Shown here: one piece after another, positions 29,301 to 35,438 of the stretch
Numbering within the stretch: the first letter of the stretch is position 1
Layout of the letters: the number at the start of each line of letters is the position of its first letter
DNA from: Methylobacterium sp. WSM2598
GTDB lineage: Bacteria > Pseudomonadota > Alphaproteobacteria > Rhizobiales > Beijerinckiaceae
Direction of reading: 5' to 3'
Length of the DNA stretch: 35,438 nt
Assembly (NCBI RefSeq): GCF_000379105.1
Contig: NZ_KB900609.1
Span: 3,369,007-3,404,444 of the forward strand
The notes under the pieces: generated by a model
Told to the model about the DNA's origin: nothing
What the model saw: the letters and a program-made list of their open reading frames with translations, nothing else
Database searches by the model: none
Program-made: the position numbers and the translations under genes

Positions 29301-30510
29301 CCTGAAGCTCGGCGAGGCGGCCCGGGAGGCTTTGGATGCCAAGGCGGCGGCCGGGAGCGCGGAGTCGGGCGCCAAGGCGGCGGCCGGGAGCGCGGAGTCG
29401 GGCGCCAAGGCGGGCCAGGAGGCTGGGCAGGCCATCGCGGACGGCATCCGGGCCAAGGCCACTGAGGCCGGCAGCGCGGGCCAGGAGGCCGGCAGCAGCG
29501 CCGGGCAGGGCGTCGCCAAGGGGGTCGAGAAGGAGGCCCCCAAGATCGAGGAGAAGGCCAAGAGCCTCTGGGAGAAGATCAAGGAGATTTTCTCCGAGCC
29601 CATCAAAATTTCCTTCGACCTCGACACCGGGGCGGCGACCGGCCGGGCCCGCTCGACCTACGTCTCTTTGTCGGGCGGCGGCGGCGGCTCCTTCTCCGGG
29701 CGGGCGCTCGCGGTCGGGGGCGGCGCCGGGATCGGGCACGTCGCCTCGAAGGCCGACCGGGCCGCCTACATCCGCGAGGCGGCGCGCCGGAACGGGATCG
29801 ACCCGGAGGTCGCGCTGCGCGTCGCGCAGAGCGAGGGCTTCAACGAGTACACGGGCGACCAGGGCCGGTCGTTCGGGGACTTCCAGCTCTTTACGGGCGG
29901 GGGCCTCGGCAACAAGGCCCTGCGCGAGGGCATCAACGTCCGCGACCCGAACACCTGGAAGGAGCAGATCGACTTCGCGATGCGCGAGGCGGCCAAGGGG
30001 GGCTGGACCCCGTGGCACGGGGCCAAGCGGGTCGGGATCGGCCCCTGGCAGGGGATCGGGCGCCCCCGCACCTCCGCCCCGGCGGCATCGGGCGACCTGA
30101 CGCCCGCCCAGATCGAGGCGGCGCGCCAGCGCATCCAATCCCGGTACACGCCCAGGCCTGCCTCGCCGGAGGCGCAGCCCGGACTGACCGGCTCGGGCGT
30201 GCCGGCGATCGCCCCCAAGGGCGACACGTCCGGCCTCGACAGCCTGGGGACCAAGGCGGACGCGGCGAAGGACAAGCTCTCGGGCCTGTCCGGCGTCACC
30301 GTCTCCCCTCAGGTGTCGACCGGCGGGCTCGACGGCCTGATCGCCAAGGCCAACCAGGCCCTAGCGGCGCTCCAGCGCATCCCCGGCGCGGTGGCCTCGG
30401 CCAACGCCTCGCTCGGGAGCGTCAACGCGGCGGCCGGCGGCAAGGGCGGCGGCGAGAGTGGATCGGGCTCAGTCAACGTGCGCGGCGCGCTCTCTGACAA
30501 CTTCGCTTAA
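26371..30510 (+). CDS. T: Tail tape measure protein with lytic transglycosylase-like domain
   Basis: 1379-residue tape measure protein that fixes tail length and is ejected through the tube (P2 gpT is 815). Residues about 1-200 are coiled-coil rich (LRRARGEVERASRELAAAERKVAFF). The middle holds TMP-family sequence (LDFDEATRRQRAVMGISEDTQRPLTTQALQIGKDTRFTNSDVVKAQ). Hydrophobic stretches lie at about 705-755. Residues about 751-1025 carry two copies of a module. Residues about 1127-1235 resemble a soluble lytic transglycosylase domain (REAARRNGIDPEVALRVAQSEGFNEY...), with probable catalytic Glu1155, then FGDFQLF. That domain could open peptidoglycan during ejection. ATG at 26371 follows GAGAGAG, 18 bases after the chaperone stop. 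Confidence 0.93.
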   Translation: MASKTASLIIRLTDQVTGPAGQASKALQGLSKAGDGLNKLKNAASGLDELGTKLRRARGEVERASRELAAAERKVAFFARSKASGSSNYAAFKASGEVDAAQARLRAAKAQFAASQRTHEGLKTTFDGQKAVVRGLAATLASAAGGLKQVTSAEGAIAGATNGANAALRTQGNLFSTISQRAASAAKAYRDVAAGMAAAGRQSAAQQAASRRMIDGMSSPARAARAQTAAQRQAELAATYQAGRRYSTGSMAGGAARKGGAEGGTSIAGGAVEALEGLGAAELAKRTYEKARDVYLDFDEATRRQRAVMGISEDTQRPLTTQALQIGKDTRFTNSDVVKAQTLVASSLPDHLKTVAVISAITENTKDYALAMGTTMDEGAEAIISRIKGRQYDLSSPDAAATSAKHAANRLVQFGKSSGASHHDIMGYTKFGAAPGQVMGFSEEFSDSLAAQLKRLGYDGAMAGTFVRAAATKLTVPTNKGRNALAAAGFDHDDYVSPGKKMSADNLDNLVRLQFGKGLNASQLKRIGELLNDEDVVGDRAEFVPQVSEILQETLAKKGKKGKVNAQDAQKIAKAVNDYMNMTSGAVDSERLLMDILKQGLTPALAKYLFGQEHGGRALGLRPEMLEKDRKAFEHTPEDRASQFGKDVNAGAYGEYNQMKGSFETAYMRAAQANDERLRGMWKAIGDLADKFSDLSDSSIRTATDLATATTAFLTLKGTLSALGMFGVRAAEGLGAILSKITPFIAAAYAGAKTGQAIGEGINEVGAIAGGKYWTPKDEEELADLRRQRDEKRGQIEARQAKFHPSRRGEFDPESDRLQKDISVLENRIRSGEETKRAGLPIGEAAREALDARAAAKAAPAAPPVKPPEVKRGWEMLRRDAAEAGSDAGQSAGERIGEGINEVGAIAAGKHWTPKDSEEVAELRQQRDAKRAEMTGIEGWIRPSMRGQPNAGLDRLQREVQTLDDRIRAGEERQRAGLKLGEAAREALDAKAAAGSAESGAKAAAGSAESGAKAGQEAGQAIADGIRAKATEAGSAGQEAGSSAGQGVAKGVEKEAPKIEEKAKSLWEKIKEIFSEPIKISFDLDTGAATGRARSTYVSLSGGGGGSFSGRALAVGGGAGIGHVASKADRAAYIREAARRNGIDPEVALRVAQSEGFNEYTGDQGRSFGDFQLFTGGGLGNKALREGINVRDPNTWKEQIDFAMREAAKGGWTPWHGAKRVGIGPWQGIGRPRTSAPAASGDLTPAQIEAARQRIQSRYTPRPASPEAQPGLTGSGVPAIAPKGDTSGLDSLGTKADAAKDKLSGLSGVTVSPQVSTGGLDGLIAKANQALAALQRIPGAVASANASLGSVNAAAGGKGGGESGSGSVNVRGALSDNFA
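28621..29448 (+). repeat. Duplicated ~138-residue module inside the tape measure gene
   Basis: The segment IGEGINEVGAIAGGKYWTPKDEEELADLRRQRDEKR... at 28642 on is repeated 414 bases later as IGEGINEVGAIAAGKHWTPKDSEEVAELRQQRDAKR... at 29056 on. Both copies end in RAGL..GEAAREALDA. The offset is exactly 138 codons. The copies have diverged in the middle, so the duplication is not recent. The module is helical and charged. Confidence 0.9.
29341..29406 (+). repeat. Perfect 33-bp tandem repeat in the tape measure gene
   Basis: Two identical 33-bp units (29341-29373 and 29374-29406) each encode KAAAGSAESGA, with a short third partial unit after them. The frame is kept. The perfect identity implies recent expansion, and each unit would add 11 residues to the tape. 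Confidence 0.9.
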
Positions 30511-30522
30511 CGGAGGTGCGCC

Positions 30523-30957
30523 GTGCAGTATATGGTGGGCAGCCTGATCTTCGACACGTTCCCGTTCAGCGTGACTGGCGCCGAGCGGGAAGATGCCTAC
30601 GATTACGCCAAGCATGACCTAATGTCCCGGCGGAAAGGCTACGAGCGCGCGGGGGCCGGGGACGACACCCTGACCCTCTCGGGCGAGTTCCTGCCCTTCC
30701 ATATCGGGGGCCTCTCGCAGCTCGAAACCGCCCGCGCCCTGAAGGACAGCGGCTCCGAACAGTTCGTGATGCGCGGCGACGGCTACGTCGTCGGCTGGTT
30801 CGTGATCACCTCCGTCAAGGAGAGCCACGCGGACGCCGTCGCGCCGAACGGCATCGCCTACAAGGTCAAGCACGACCTCAAGCTGGAGCGGGTCGATGAC
30901 CCGGGCCAGTCGACCGGCGCCGACCTGATCGACGCCGTGCTCTCGCTGTTCGGGTGA
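30523..30957 (+). CDS. U: Tail protein U (P2 gpU-like)
   Basis: 144-residue P2 gpU-family protein (PF06995 type; P2 gpU is 159), placed right after the tape measure as in P2. Matching sequence runs from MVGSLIFDTFPFSVTGAEREDAYDYAKHDLMSRRKGYERAGAGDDTLTLSGEFLP through GGLSQLETARAL to FVMRGDGYVVGWFVITSVKESHADAVAPNGIAYKVKHDLKLERVDD. The gpU-type G..yG.w.i..v.e....f...G.p....f...L.r pattern is kept. GTG at 30523 has GGAGG upstream. It is a tail-tip or LysM-like adaptor needed for assembly. Confidence 0.9.
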   Translation: MQYMVGSLIFDTFPFSVTGAEREDAYDYAKHDLMSRRKGYERAGAGDDTLTLSGEFLPFHIGGLSQLETARALKDSGSEQFVMRGDGYVVGWFVITSVKESHADAVAPNGIAYKVKHDLKLERVDDPGQSTGADLIDAVLSLFG

Positions 30958-30961
30958 GCCC

Positions 30962-31195
30962 ATGTCCCAGACCGTCATCGTCAAGGACCGCCGGGCGGTC
31001 CTGGACCTCCTGCTGTGGCGCGAGCACGGCCGGGCCGGGGACACCTCGGCCATGCTCGCCGCCGCCCTGAAGCTGAACCCGGGCCTCGCCGCCCGGGGCC
31101 CGGAGATCCCGCTGCTGACGCCCGTCGTCCTGCCGGACCTCCCCGCGGCCTCCGCCGCCACGACCCGCAAGGTCGTGAACCTCTTCGACGACTGA
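30962..31195 (+). CDS. X: Tail protein X (P2 gpX-like)
   Basis: 77-residue LysM-like tail protein X (P2 gpX is 67). It shows RAVLDLLLWREHGRAGDTSAMLAAALKLNPGLAARGPEIPLLTPVVLPDLP, the family's D.i....yG.......v...NPgLa..g..lp.G..i.lP layout. ATG at 30962 follows the U stop by four bases. It helps assemble the baseplate hub with gpU and gpD. Confidence 0.92.
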   Translation: MSQTVIVKDRRAVLDLLLWREHGRAGDTSAMLAAALKLNPGLAARGPEIPLLTPVVLPDLPAASAATTRKVVNLFDD

Positions 31196-31208
31196 CCGGA
31201 GCGCACCG

Positions 31209-32285
31209 ATGGTGCTGGCAACCGCGTGGCGGGTGACCGTCAACGGAAACGACGCCTCGGACGCGATGAACCCCTACATCACGGCGATCGAGGTCGTGGA
31301 CAAGGCGGGGGGCTCGTCCGACAGCGCGACCCTCGAATTCGATGACACGGACGGGCAGGTGCGCCTCCCGTCCAAGGGCAACCCGGTCGAGATCGCGCTT
31401 CAGGGCGTGATCGTGTTCAAGGGCGTGGTGGACGAGGCCGAGTCGAGCGGCGCGCGCGGCGGCGGCATGACCCTGTCCGTCTCCTGCAAGTCGGTCGACA
31501 AGCGCGGCAAGACCAAGCAGAAGCAGCACAAGCACAAGGACGACGCAACCTTAAAGGAGTTTTTGGAGCAGGCGGCGAAGGACGCCGGCCTCTCCGGGAT
31601 CAAGGCCGACAAGACTTTGGGGGCGATCAAGCGCCCCTACTGGTCAACCGAGGGGCGCTCCTTCCTCCAGCTCGGGCAGGAGCTGGCCGAGGAGTTCGGC
31701 GCGACCTTCAAGATCCAAGGCAACCAGGCGGTCTTCGCCGCCCGCGGGGGCGGCGCGACGCCCGGCGGCGGCACGATGCCGAGCGTCGAGGCGACCCGGC
31801 CCGGGAACCTCATCTCCTGGAAGATCACCCCGAAGGAGACGAGGCCCCGCTACGCGAAGGCCCGCGTCCGCTGGTACGACCGCAAGGAAGGCAAGTGGAA
31901 GCAGGAGGACGTGGAGATCGGGGCCTCGCCCGGCGCTCCCGAGGTCTTCGATTTGCCGACGGCGCCCCGGGCGACCAAGGATCACGCGACCGACGCGGGC
32001 AAGGGCCGCAAGGCCGAGAGCGAGCGCGAGGGCGGGTCGGGCGAGGTCACGATCCTGCTGGAGGTCGCCGCCAAGGCCGAGGGCACCTGCGTCGTGAGCG
32101 GCTGCCGCTCCGGGGTCGACGGCACCTACCGGATCGAGAGCGTGACCCACAAGGTCAGCCGGTCCGGCGCCGAGACGACCCTCTCCCTGAAGCAACCGCA
32201 GGGCTCGGCCGGGAGCGACGAGCGCTCGTCGGACGGGGAGTCCGACAGCTCGTCCTCGGGGAACACCGGCTCCGGCTCGCCGTAG
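31209..32285 (+). CDS. D: Baseplate hub / late control protein D (P2 gpD-like)
   Basis: 358-residue protein of the P2 gpD family (T4 gp27-like hub, PF05954 type). Its matching segments are WRVTVNGNDASDAMNPYITAIEVVDKAGGSSDSATLEFDD, VEIALQGVIVFKGVVDEAESSGARGGGMTLSVSCKS, and ATLKEFLEQAAKDAGLSGIKADKTLGAIKRPYWSTEGRSFLQLGQELAEEFGATFKIQGNQAVF. The last about 40 residues are Ser/Gly-rich and disordered. The start is ATG 31209. It forms the hub trimer onto which the gpV spike docks. It closes the P2-order U-X-D set. Confidence 0.93.
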   Translation: MVLATAWRVTVNGNDASDAMNPYITAIEVVDKAGGSSDSATLEFDDTDGQVRLPSKGNPVEIALQGVIVFKGVVDEAESSGARGGGMTLSVSCKSVDKRGKTKQKQHKHKDDATLKEFLEQAAKDAGLSGIKADKTLGAIKRPYWSTEGRSFLQLGQELAEEFGATFKIQGNQAVFAARGGGATPGGGTMPSVEATRPGNLISWKITPKETRPRYAKARVRWYDRKEGKWKQEDVEIGASPGAPEVFDLPTAPRATKDHATDAGKGRKAESEREGGSGEVTILLEVAAKAEGTCVVSGCRSGVDGTYRIESVTHKVSRSGAETTLSLKQPQGSAGSDERSSDGESDSSSSGNTGSGSP

Positions 32286-32328
32286 GGCGCGCCGGGCGCC
32301 TCTCTGCCTCTTACCTGACGGGTTTCCG

Positions 32329-32832
32329 ATGGCGACGATGCTCTACACTGTTCTGGCGGCCTCGGGCGGCTGGGTCGCGGGCCAGGAGGTAGTGATCGGC
32401 TCGGAGATCGCGCTGACCGACGAGGAGGCGCGGTACGAGGTCGACTTCGGGGCGGTGGCGCCCACCGGGCGCGAGCCGCCCCAGCCGCCGCCCGTCCCGG
32501 TCATGCAGGACGGCGACCTGATCCGCACCATCCGGGGCGCGAACAACCGGGACGTGGTGGCCACCTCCTTCGAGAACTGGCTGGTGCGGCCCGGAGGCGC
32601 GCTCGCCGCGGCGCTGGCCGTCTTCGAGGCGGGCCTGGCCCAGGCCCTCGCCAACCAGATGCCGCCGATCATCAAGGTCCTCGCCAAGACCGCGCCCCCG
32701 GCCCCCGCGGACCTCGCGGACGGGCAGTGGGCGCTGATCGCGGACAGCTCGACCACCCCGGCGACCTTCACGCTCGCCGCCCGGAGCGGCGGCGTCCTGA
32801 CCACCTTCGTCCTGAACCCCCCGGCCATCTGA
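32329..32832 (+). CDS. Hypothetical tail-cluster protein, 167 aa
   Basis: 167-residue protein after gene D. The N-terminal module (LYTVLAASGGWVAGQEVVIGSEIALTDEEARYEVDFGAV) resembles that of the 109-residue protein encoded at 19368, followed by a Pro-rich linker. The second half (MQDGDLIRTIRGANNRDVVATSFENWLVRPGGALAAALAVFEAGLAQALANQM) looks helical, with a final beta-rich part (DGQWALIADSSTTPATFTLAARSGGVLTTFVLNPP). ATG at 32329 is close to GACGGG. It lies directly before the spike gene, so an adaptor role is plausible but unproven. Confidence 0.7.
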   Translation: MATMLYTVLAASGGWVAGQEVVIGSEIALTDEEARYEVDFGAVAPTGREPPQPPPVPVMQDGDLIRTIRGANNRDVVATSFENWLVRPGGALAAALAVFEAGLAQALANQMPPIIKVLAKTAPPAPADLADGQWALIADSSTTPATFTLAARSGGVLTTFVLNPPAI

Positions 32833-32839
32833 GGGCTCC

Positions 32840-34803
32840 ATGCTCCGTCGTCTTCTCCTGGCGCTCGTCGCGCTCGCGGCGGGCCTGCCCGCGCACGCGG
32901 CCGATCTGCGGCGCTACACGGCCCCGGGCGCGATCCCGGCCCTGACCGGGGCCTATCCGCTCGGGACGGCCGAGGTCGCGATCAACGTCGCGGACCGGAA
33001 GCTTTATTATCGCAACGCGGACGGCTCCCTCGCGGACGGGACCCTGCTGCGCCCGATCGCGCCCGCCAAGACCTGCATCGAGACGGGCGACTGCTCGGGC
33101 CTCTCCGCCAAGCCGGCCGGCGCCACCGCGATCAACACCATCGAGACGCTGCTGGGCCGGGCGACCTACATCTCCGACTTCATCCTCCCGGGCGAGACGA
33201 CGATCGACAATGCGCTCGCCCGCGCGGTCGCCAAGTTCAGCAACAACGGCGGGCGGATCATCTTCCCGTCCCAGACGAACTGCTACGCGCTATCCGCGCC
33301 GTTCTCGATCCTCAAGAGCAATATCACGCTAGATGGCGAGGGAATGAACCCTTCGTGCATCAATTCGACCTTCGACGGCGATGTCATTAAGGTGGGGGAT
33401 GGCACTCCATCGATCGTTCCCGCGCATACGCGGATCAGGAATATCAACTTCACGTCGTCCATTGCTCGGACGAGCGGCGCGAACATTGCTCTCCGTAACA
33501 GCTTCAACACGCAGATCGAGAACGTGGCCTGCGCGGTCAACGTCTACGTCTGTGTGGACATCTACGGCGGCCCGAACGCCTTCCTGACCCGCATCACGGA
33601 CCTCGTGGCGGGCGGCGGCTACGTCGGCATTCGGATCGGATACAACGACCTCGGCACCTACGCCGCCGACGTAATGGTCACCCGGCCGACCATCGGGTCG
33701 ATGTCCCGGGCCGGCGTCGAGATCCGCCACAGCGGCGGAGTCCAGATCACGGGCGGCGATGTTCTGTCCAACGGGCGGGGCATCCTCATTACCCCCCAGA
33801 ACGGGCAGAACATACAGGCCGTTCATGTCGTCAATACGTACATCGACACCAATTCCTACGAAGGTATCCTGATCGACCCACAGGGAACCGGGGTCGCCGC
33901 CACCTTCATGTTCAACGGCGTCTGGGTGGCGACCAACGGTCAGCAGACCGGATATCCCGGCATCAGGGTCAAGGGGACCGCGCAACAGACGAGCGGGATC
34001 AGCTTCTTCGGCGGGCGCTCGATCAATAACGGCGGTGAAGGGTTCCGCCTCGAAGGCGGCATCTACGTCGACGTGGCTAGTATGCAGATCGGCTTCAACT
34101 CAAGGAAGACGGAGAACACTTACTCCGGTTTCTACGTCGCCCCGGCGTCTCCAATTGGAGCCTGAAGGGCGGCCGCGTCGGGCCGGTCTACGGCATGAGC
34201 GCGAACGTCGAGACGCAGAAATACGGGGTCGAAATCGCTCCGGGAGCGAGCGATTTCTTCTCGGTCGAAGCCGACCTCTCGGGCAACGTGACCGGGCCGA
34301 TCTCTAATCAGGCCACGGGCTCGCACCAGATCGTCAACGCCATGGGGGCGCACTGGACGTACATGGGCGGCAACGCGGGCTTCGGCACCCGGAGCCCGGC
34401 GAACAACCTGACGGTCGCCTGCTCGCCCCGTCCCTTCTCCGACGCGCAGGCCGGCGGGGCCTGCGCGCAGTTCGGGGTCGGGTCCGGGGCGAGCACCGAC
34501 GACGCGATCTTCGCGGGCGTCCTCTCCGGCTCGTATGCCTGGATCCAGGCCGCCAAGCCCGGGACCGGGACGCGCCCCCTGATGGTCAACCCCAACGGCG
34601 GCGCGGTCGCCCTCGGGCGCTCGGGCATGTCCCCGGCCTCGACGGACGGCTGGCCGGCGATCCCGGTCACCGCCGGGGCACCCGTTGGCACGCCTACCGG
34701 CATCCCGGCCGGGTTCGCGCCCATCCAGGCCGACAGCTCCGGCAACAAGCTCTGGATCTACCTCAACGGAACGTGGCTCTACGTCGGCACCGCCGCGCCC
34801 TGA
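32840..34803 (+). pseudogene. Beta-helix tailspike with Sec signal peptide, frameshifted
   Basis: A long spike gene in two frames. Frame one (32840-34165, 441 residues) starts with a Sec-type signal peptide (MLRRLLLALVALAAGLPAHA, predicted cut after residue 20). A phage-tail N-terminal pattern follows (LGTAEVAINVADRKLYYRNADGSL), then a pectate-lyase-like beta-helix (VVNTYIDTNSYEGILIDPQG, ISFFGGRSINNGGEGFRLEGG). At about 34139-34142 it shifts: adding one C to the CCCC run joins FYVAP to GVSNWSLKGGRVGPVYGMSANVETQKYGVEI in the next frame, ending at 34803. The restored protein is about 654 residues. The C-terminus (GSG-like APIQADSSGNKLWIYLNGTWLYVG) is typical of tailspikes. It is either a real break or a base-call error. 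Confidence 0.75.
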
Positions 34804-34829
34804 CCCCGCCATGACCGCCACCGCACCCC

Positions 34830-34854
34830 GCGCGCCGCCCCTCGGGCGGCGCGC
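34830..34854 (+). repeat. 11-bp perfect hairpin after the spike gene
   Basis: GCGCGCCGCCC (34830-34840) pairs with GGGCGGCGCGC (34844-34854) around a 3-base loop. There is no T-run. It fills the 75-base gap between the spike gene and the next gene. Confidence 0.6.
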
Positions 34855-34878
34855 CCATCCGCACGCGACGAGGCCAGC

Positions 34879-35271
34879 ATGACGACCCGCATCCTTGAGC
34901 TGCCGCTTCTGACCACGAAGATCACGACGGCGCTCAACGAGGACTGGCGGGACGCGCTTCAGTTCCCCGACGCCGACAACACCCCGATCCCGCTCGCCGG
35001 GATGGCCTTCCGCGGGACCTTGCGCGAGACGGTCGACGGGGCCGCCTACTTCTACCTTGCCAGCTCGGGCGTCCCGACCCCGACCGGCGTGCCGCGGGTC
35101 GACCTCCTGGTCGTCGGGGACGGGACCGTGCTCGGGATCGTCTGCCCCGTCACGCGGATGCGCTCGGGCCGGGCCGGGACCTACATCTTCGACATTCGCG
35201 CCTTCGCCGACGGGGTGACCCGCCGCTGCGTCAACGGCACTGCCACGATCGAGCGGGGCGTCGACAGGTGA
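34879..35271 (+). CDS. Hypothetical tail-fibre-cluster protein, 130 aa
   Basis: 130-residue beta-rich protein (TALNEDWRDALQFPDADNTPIPLAGMAFRGTLRETVDGAAYFYLASSG..., VGDGTVLGIVCPVTRMRSGRAGTYIFDIRAFADGVTRRCVNGTATIERGVDR). The layout, a modified-strand start, Gxx(F)xGTLR..., and an ending Y.FDIRAFADGV.R....G.A.I..GV, is common to small phage proteins encoded directly upstream of collagen-like or BppU-type fibres. ATG at 34879 has GAGG upstream. It overlaps the next gene by four bases (GTGA). It is probably a fibre adaptor; no named family is claimed. Confidence 0.68.
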   Translation: MTTRILELPLLTTKITTALNEDWRDALQFPDADNTPIPLAGMAFRGTLRETVDGAAYFYLASSGVPTPTGVPRVDLLVVGDGTVLGIVCPVTRMRSGRAGTYIFDIRAFADGVTRRCVNGTATIERGVDR

Positions 35272-35438
35272 TCACCGAGATCATTGTCACGCGCCCGGCT
35301 CCCGGCCGGGCGGCGGGGCAGCCGTTCGCGCCCGGCTTCGTCGGCCCGGTCGGGCCACAGGGGGAGCAGGGCCCGATCGGCCCGCCCGGCGCTCCTGGCG
35401 AGCGGGGCGAGAAGGGCGACACGGGCGAGCGCGGGCCG
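35268..35438 (+). CDS. Collagen-like tail fibre protein, 3' partial
   Basis: GTG at 35268 overlaps the preceding TGA and opens a frame to the end of the window (57 codons). After MITEIIVTRPAPGRAAGQPFAPGF it becomes a run of Gly-X-Y triplets (GPV GPQ GEQ GPI GPP GAP GER GEK GDT GER GP). Collagen-like stalks of this kind are known in phage tail fibres, where they trimerise. The receptor-binding C-terminus lies beyond the window. Repetitive sequence may vary in length between relatives. Confidence 0.8.
   Translation, partial: MITEIIVTRPAPGRAAGQPFAPGFVGPVGPQGEQGPIGPPGAPGERGEKGDTGERGP

Noticed and set aside
29341..29406. Short tandem units considered as a CRISPR-like array
   Set aside because: There are only two in-frame 33-bp units with no spacers, inside a coding sequence. 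They are a coding repeat.

Overview
The window is high-GC DNA with strong GC3 codon bias and many GTG starts, typical of an alphaproteobacterium. The IS types and the prophage layout would fit a Methylobacterium relative, but that genus is an inference because no host housekeeping gene is present. It holds three parts: an insertion-sequence scar at the left (1-3560), a gene-poor leader (3561-4467), and a long, almost gap-free plus-strand prophage block running off the right edge.

Left scar: an IS3-family OrfB (5' end outside the window) abuts a truncated, opposite-strand IS5-family transposase. A lower-GC GntR-type regulator gene follows. Next is a complete IS630-family element with matching 15-bp ends and TA on both sides. 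Its transposase is split over two frames at an A-run. The leader holds a minus-strand terminator-like hairpin and two related operator-like dyads, one beside a TTGACA box.

Prophage accessory block (4468-9552): about a dozen small coupled genes. They include small membrane proteins, a GNAT acetyltransferase, a lambda gpZ-like tail completion protein, a phage protein with a GDN/GGQA signature, and a SLOG/DUF2493-like nucleotide-binding protein. Several are damaged: a 43-bp tandem duplication breaks one small gene, and others carry single-base shifts, some in short C or G runs.

Morphogenesis block (9769-35438): a chimera. The head module is lambda-like: Nu1-like and GpA-like terminase, portal B, gpW, S49 protease C with a nested scaffold, decoration protein D, capsid E, and neck proteins. 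The tail module is P2-like and contractile, in P2 order: V, W, J, I, H-like fibre, FI sheath, FII tube, E/E'-type chaperone with a -1 frameshift site, T, U, X, D. Fibre and spike genes follow: a beta-helix tailspike with a Sec-type signal peptide and a frameshift, and a collagen-like fibre cut by the window edge. Long perfect hairpins sit in many of the gaps between genes.

No integrase, repressor, replication, holin or endolysin gene is visible, so the prophage is only partly covered. No tRNA, rRNA or CRISPR array was seen.
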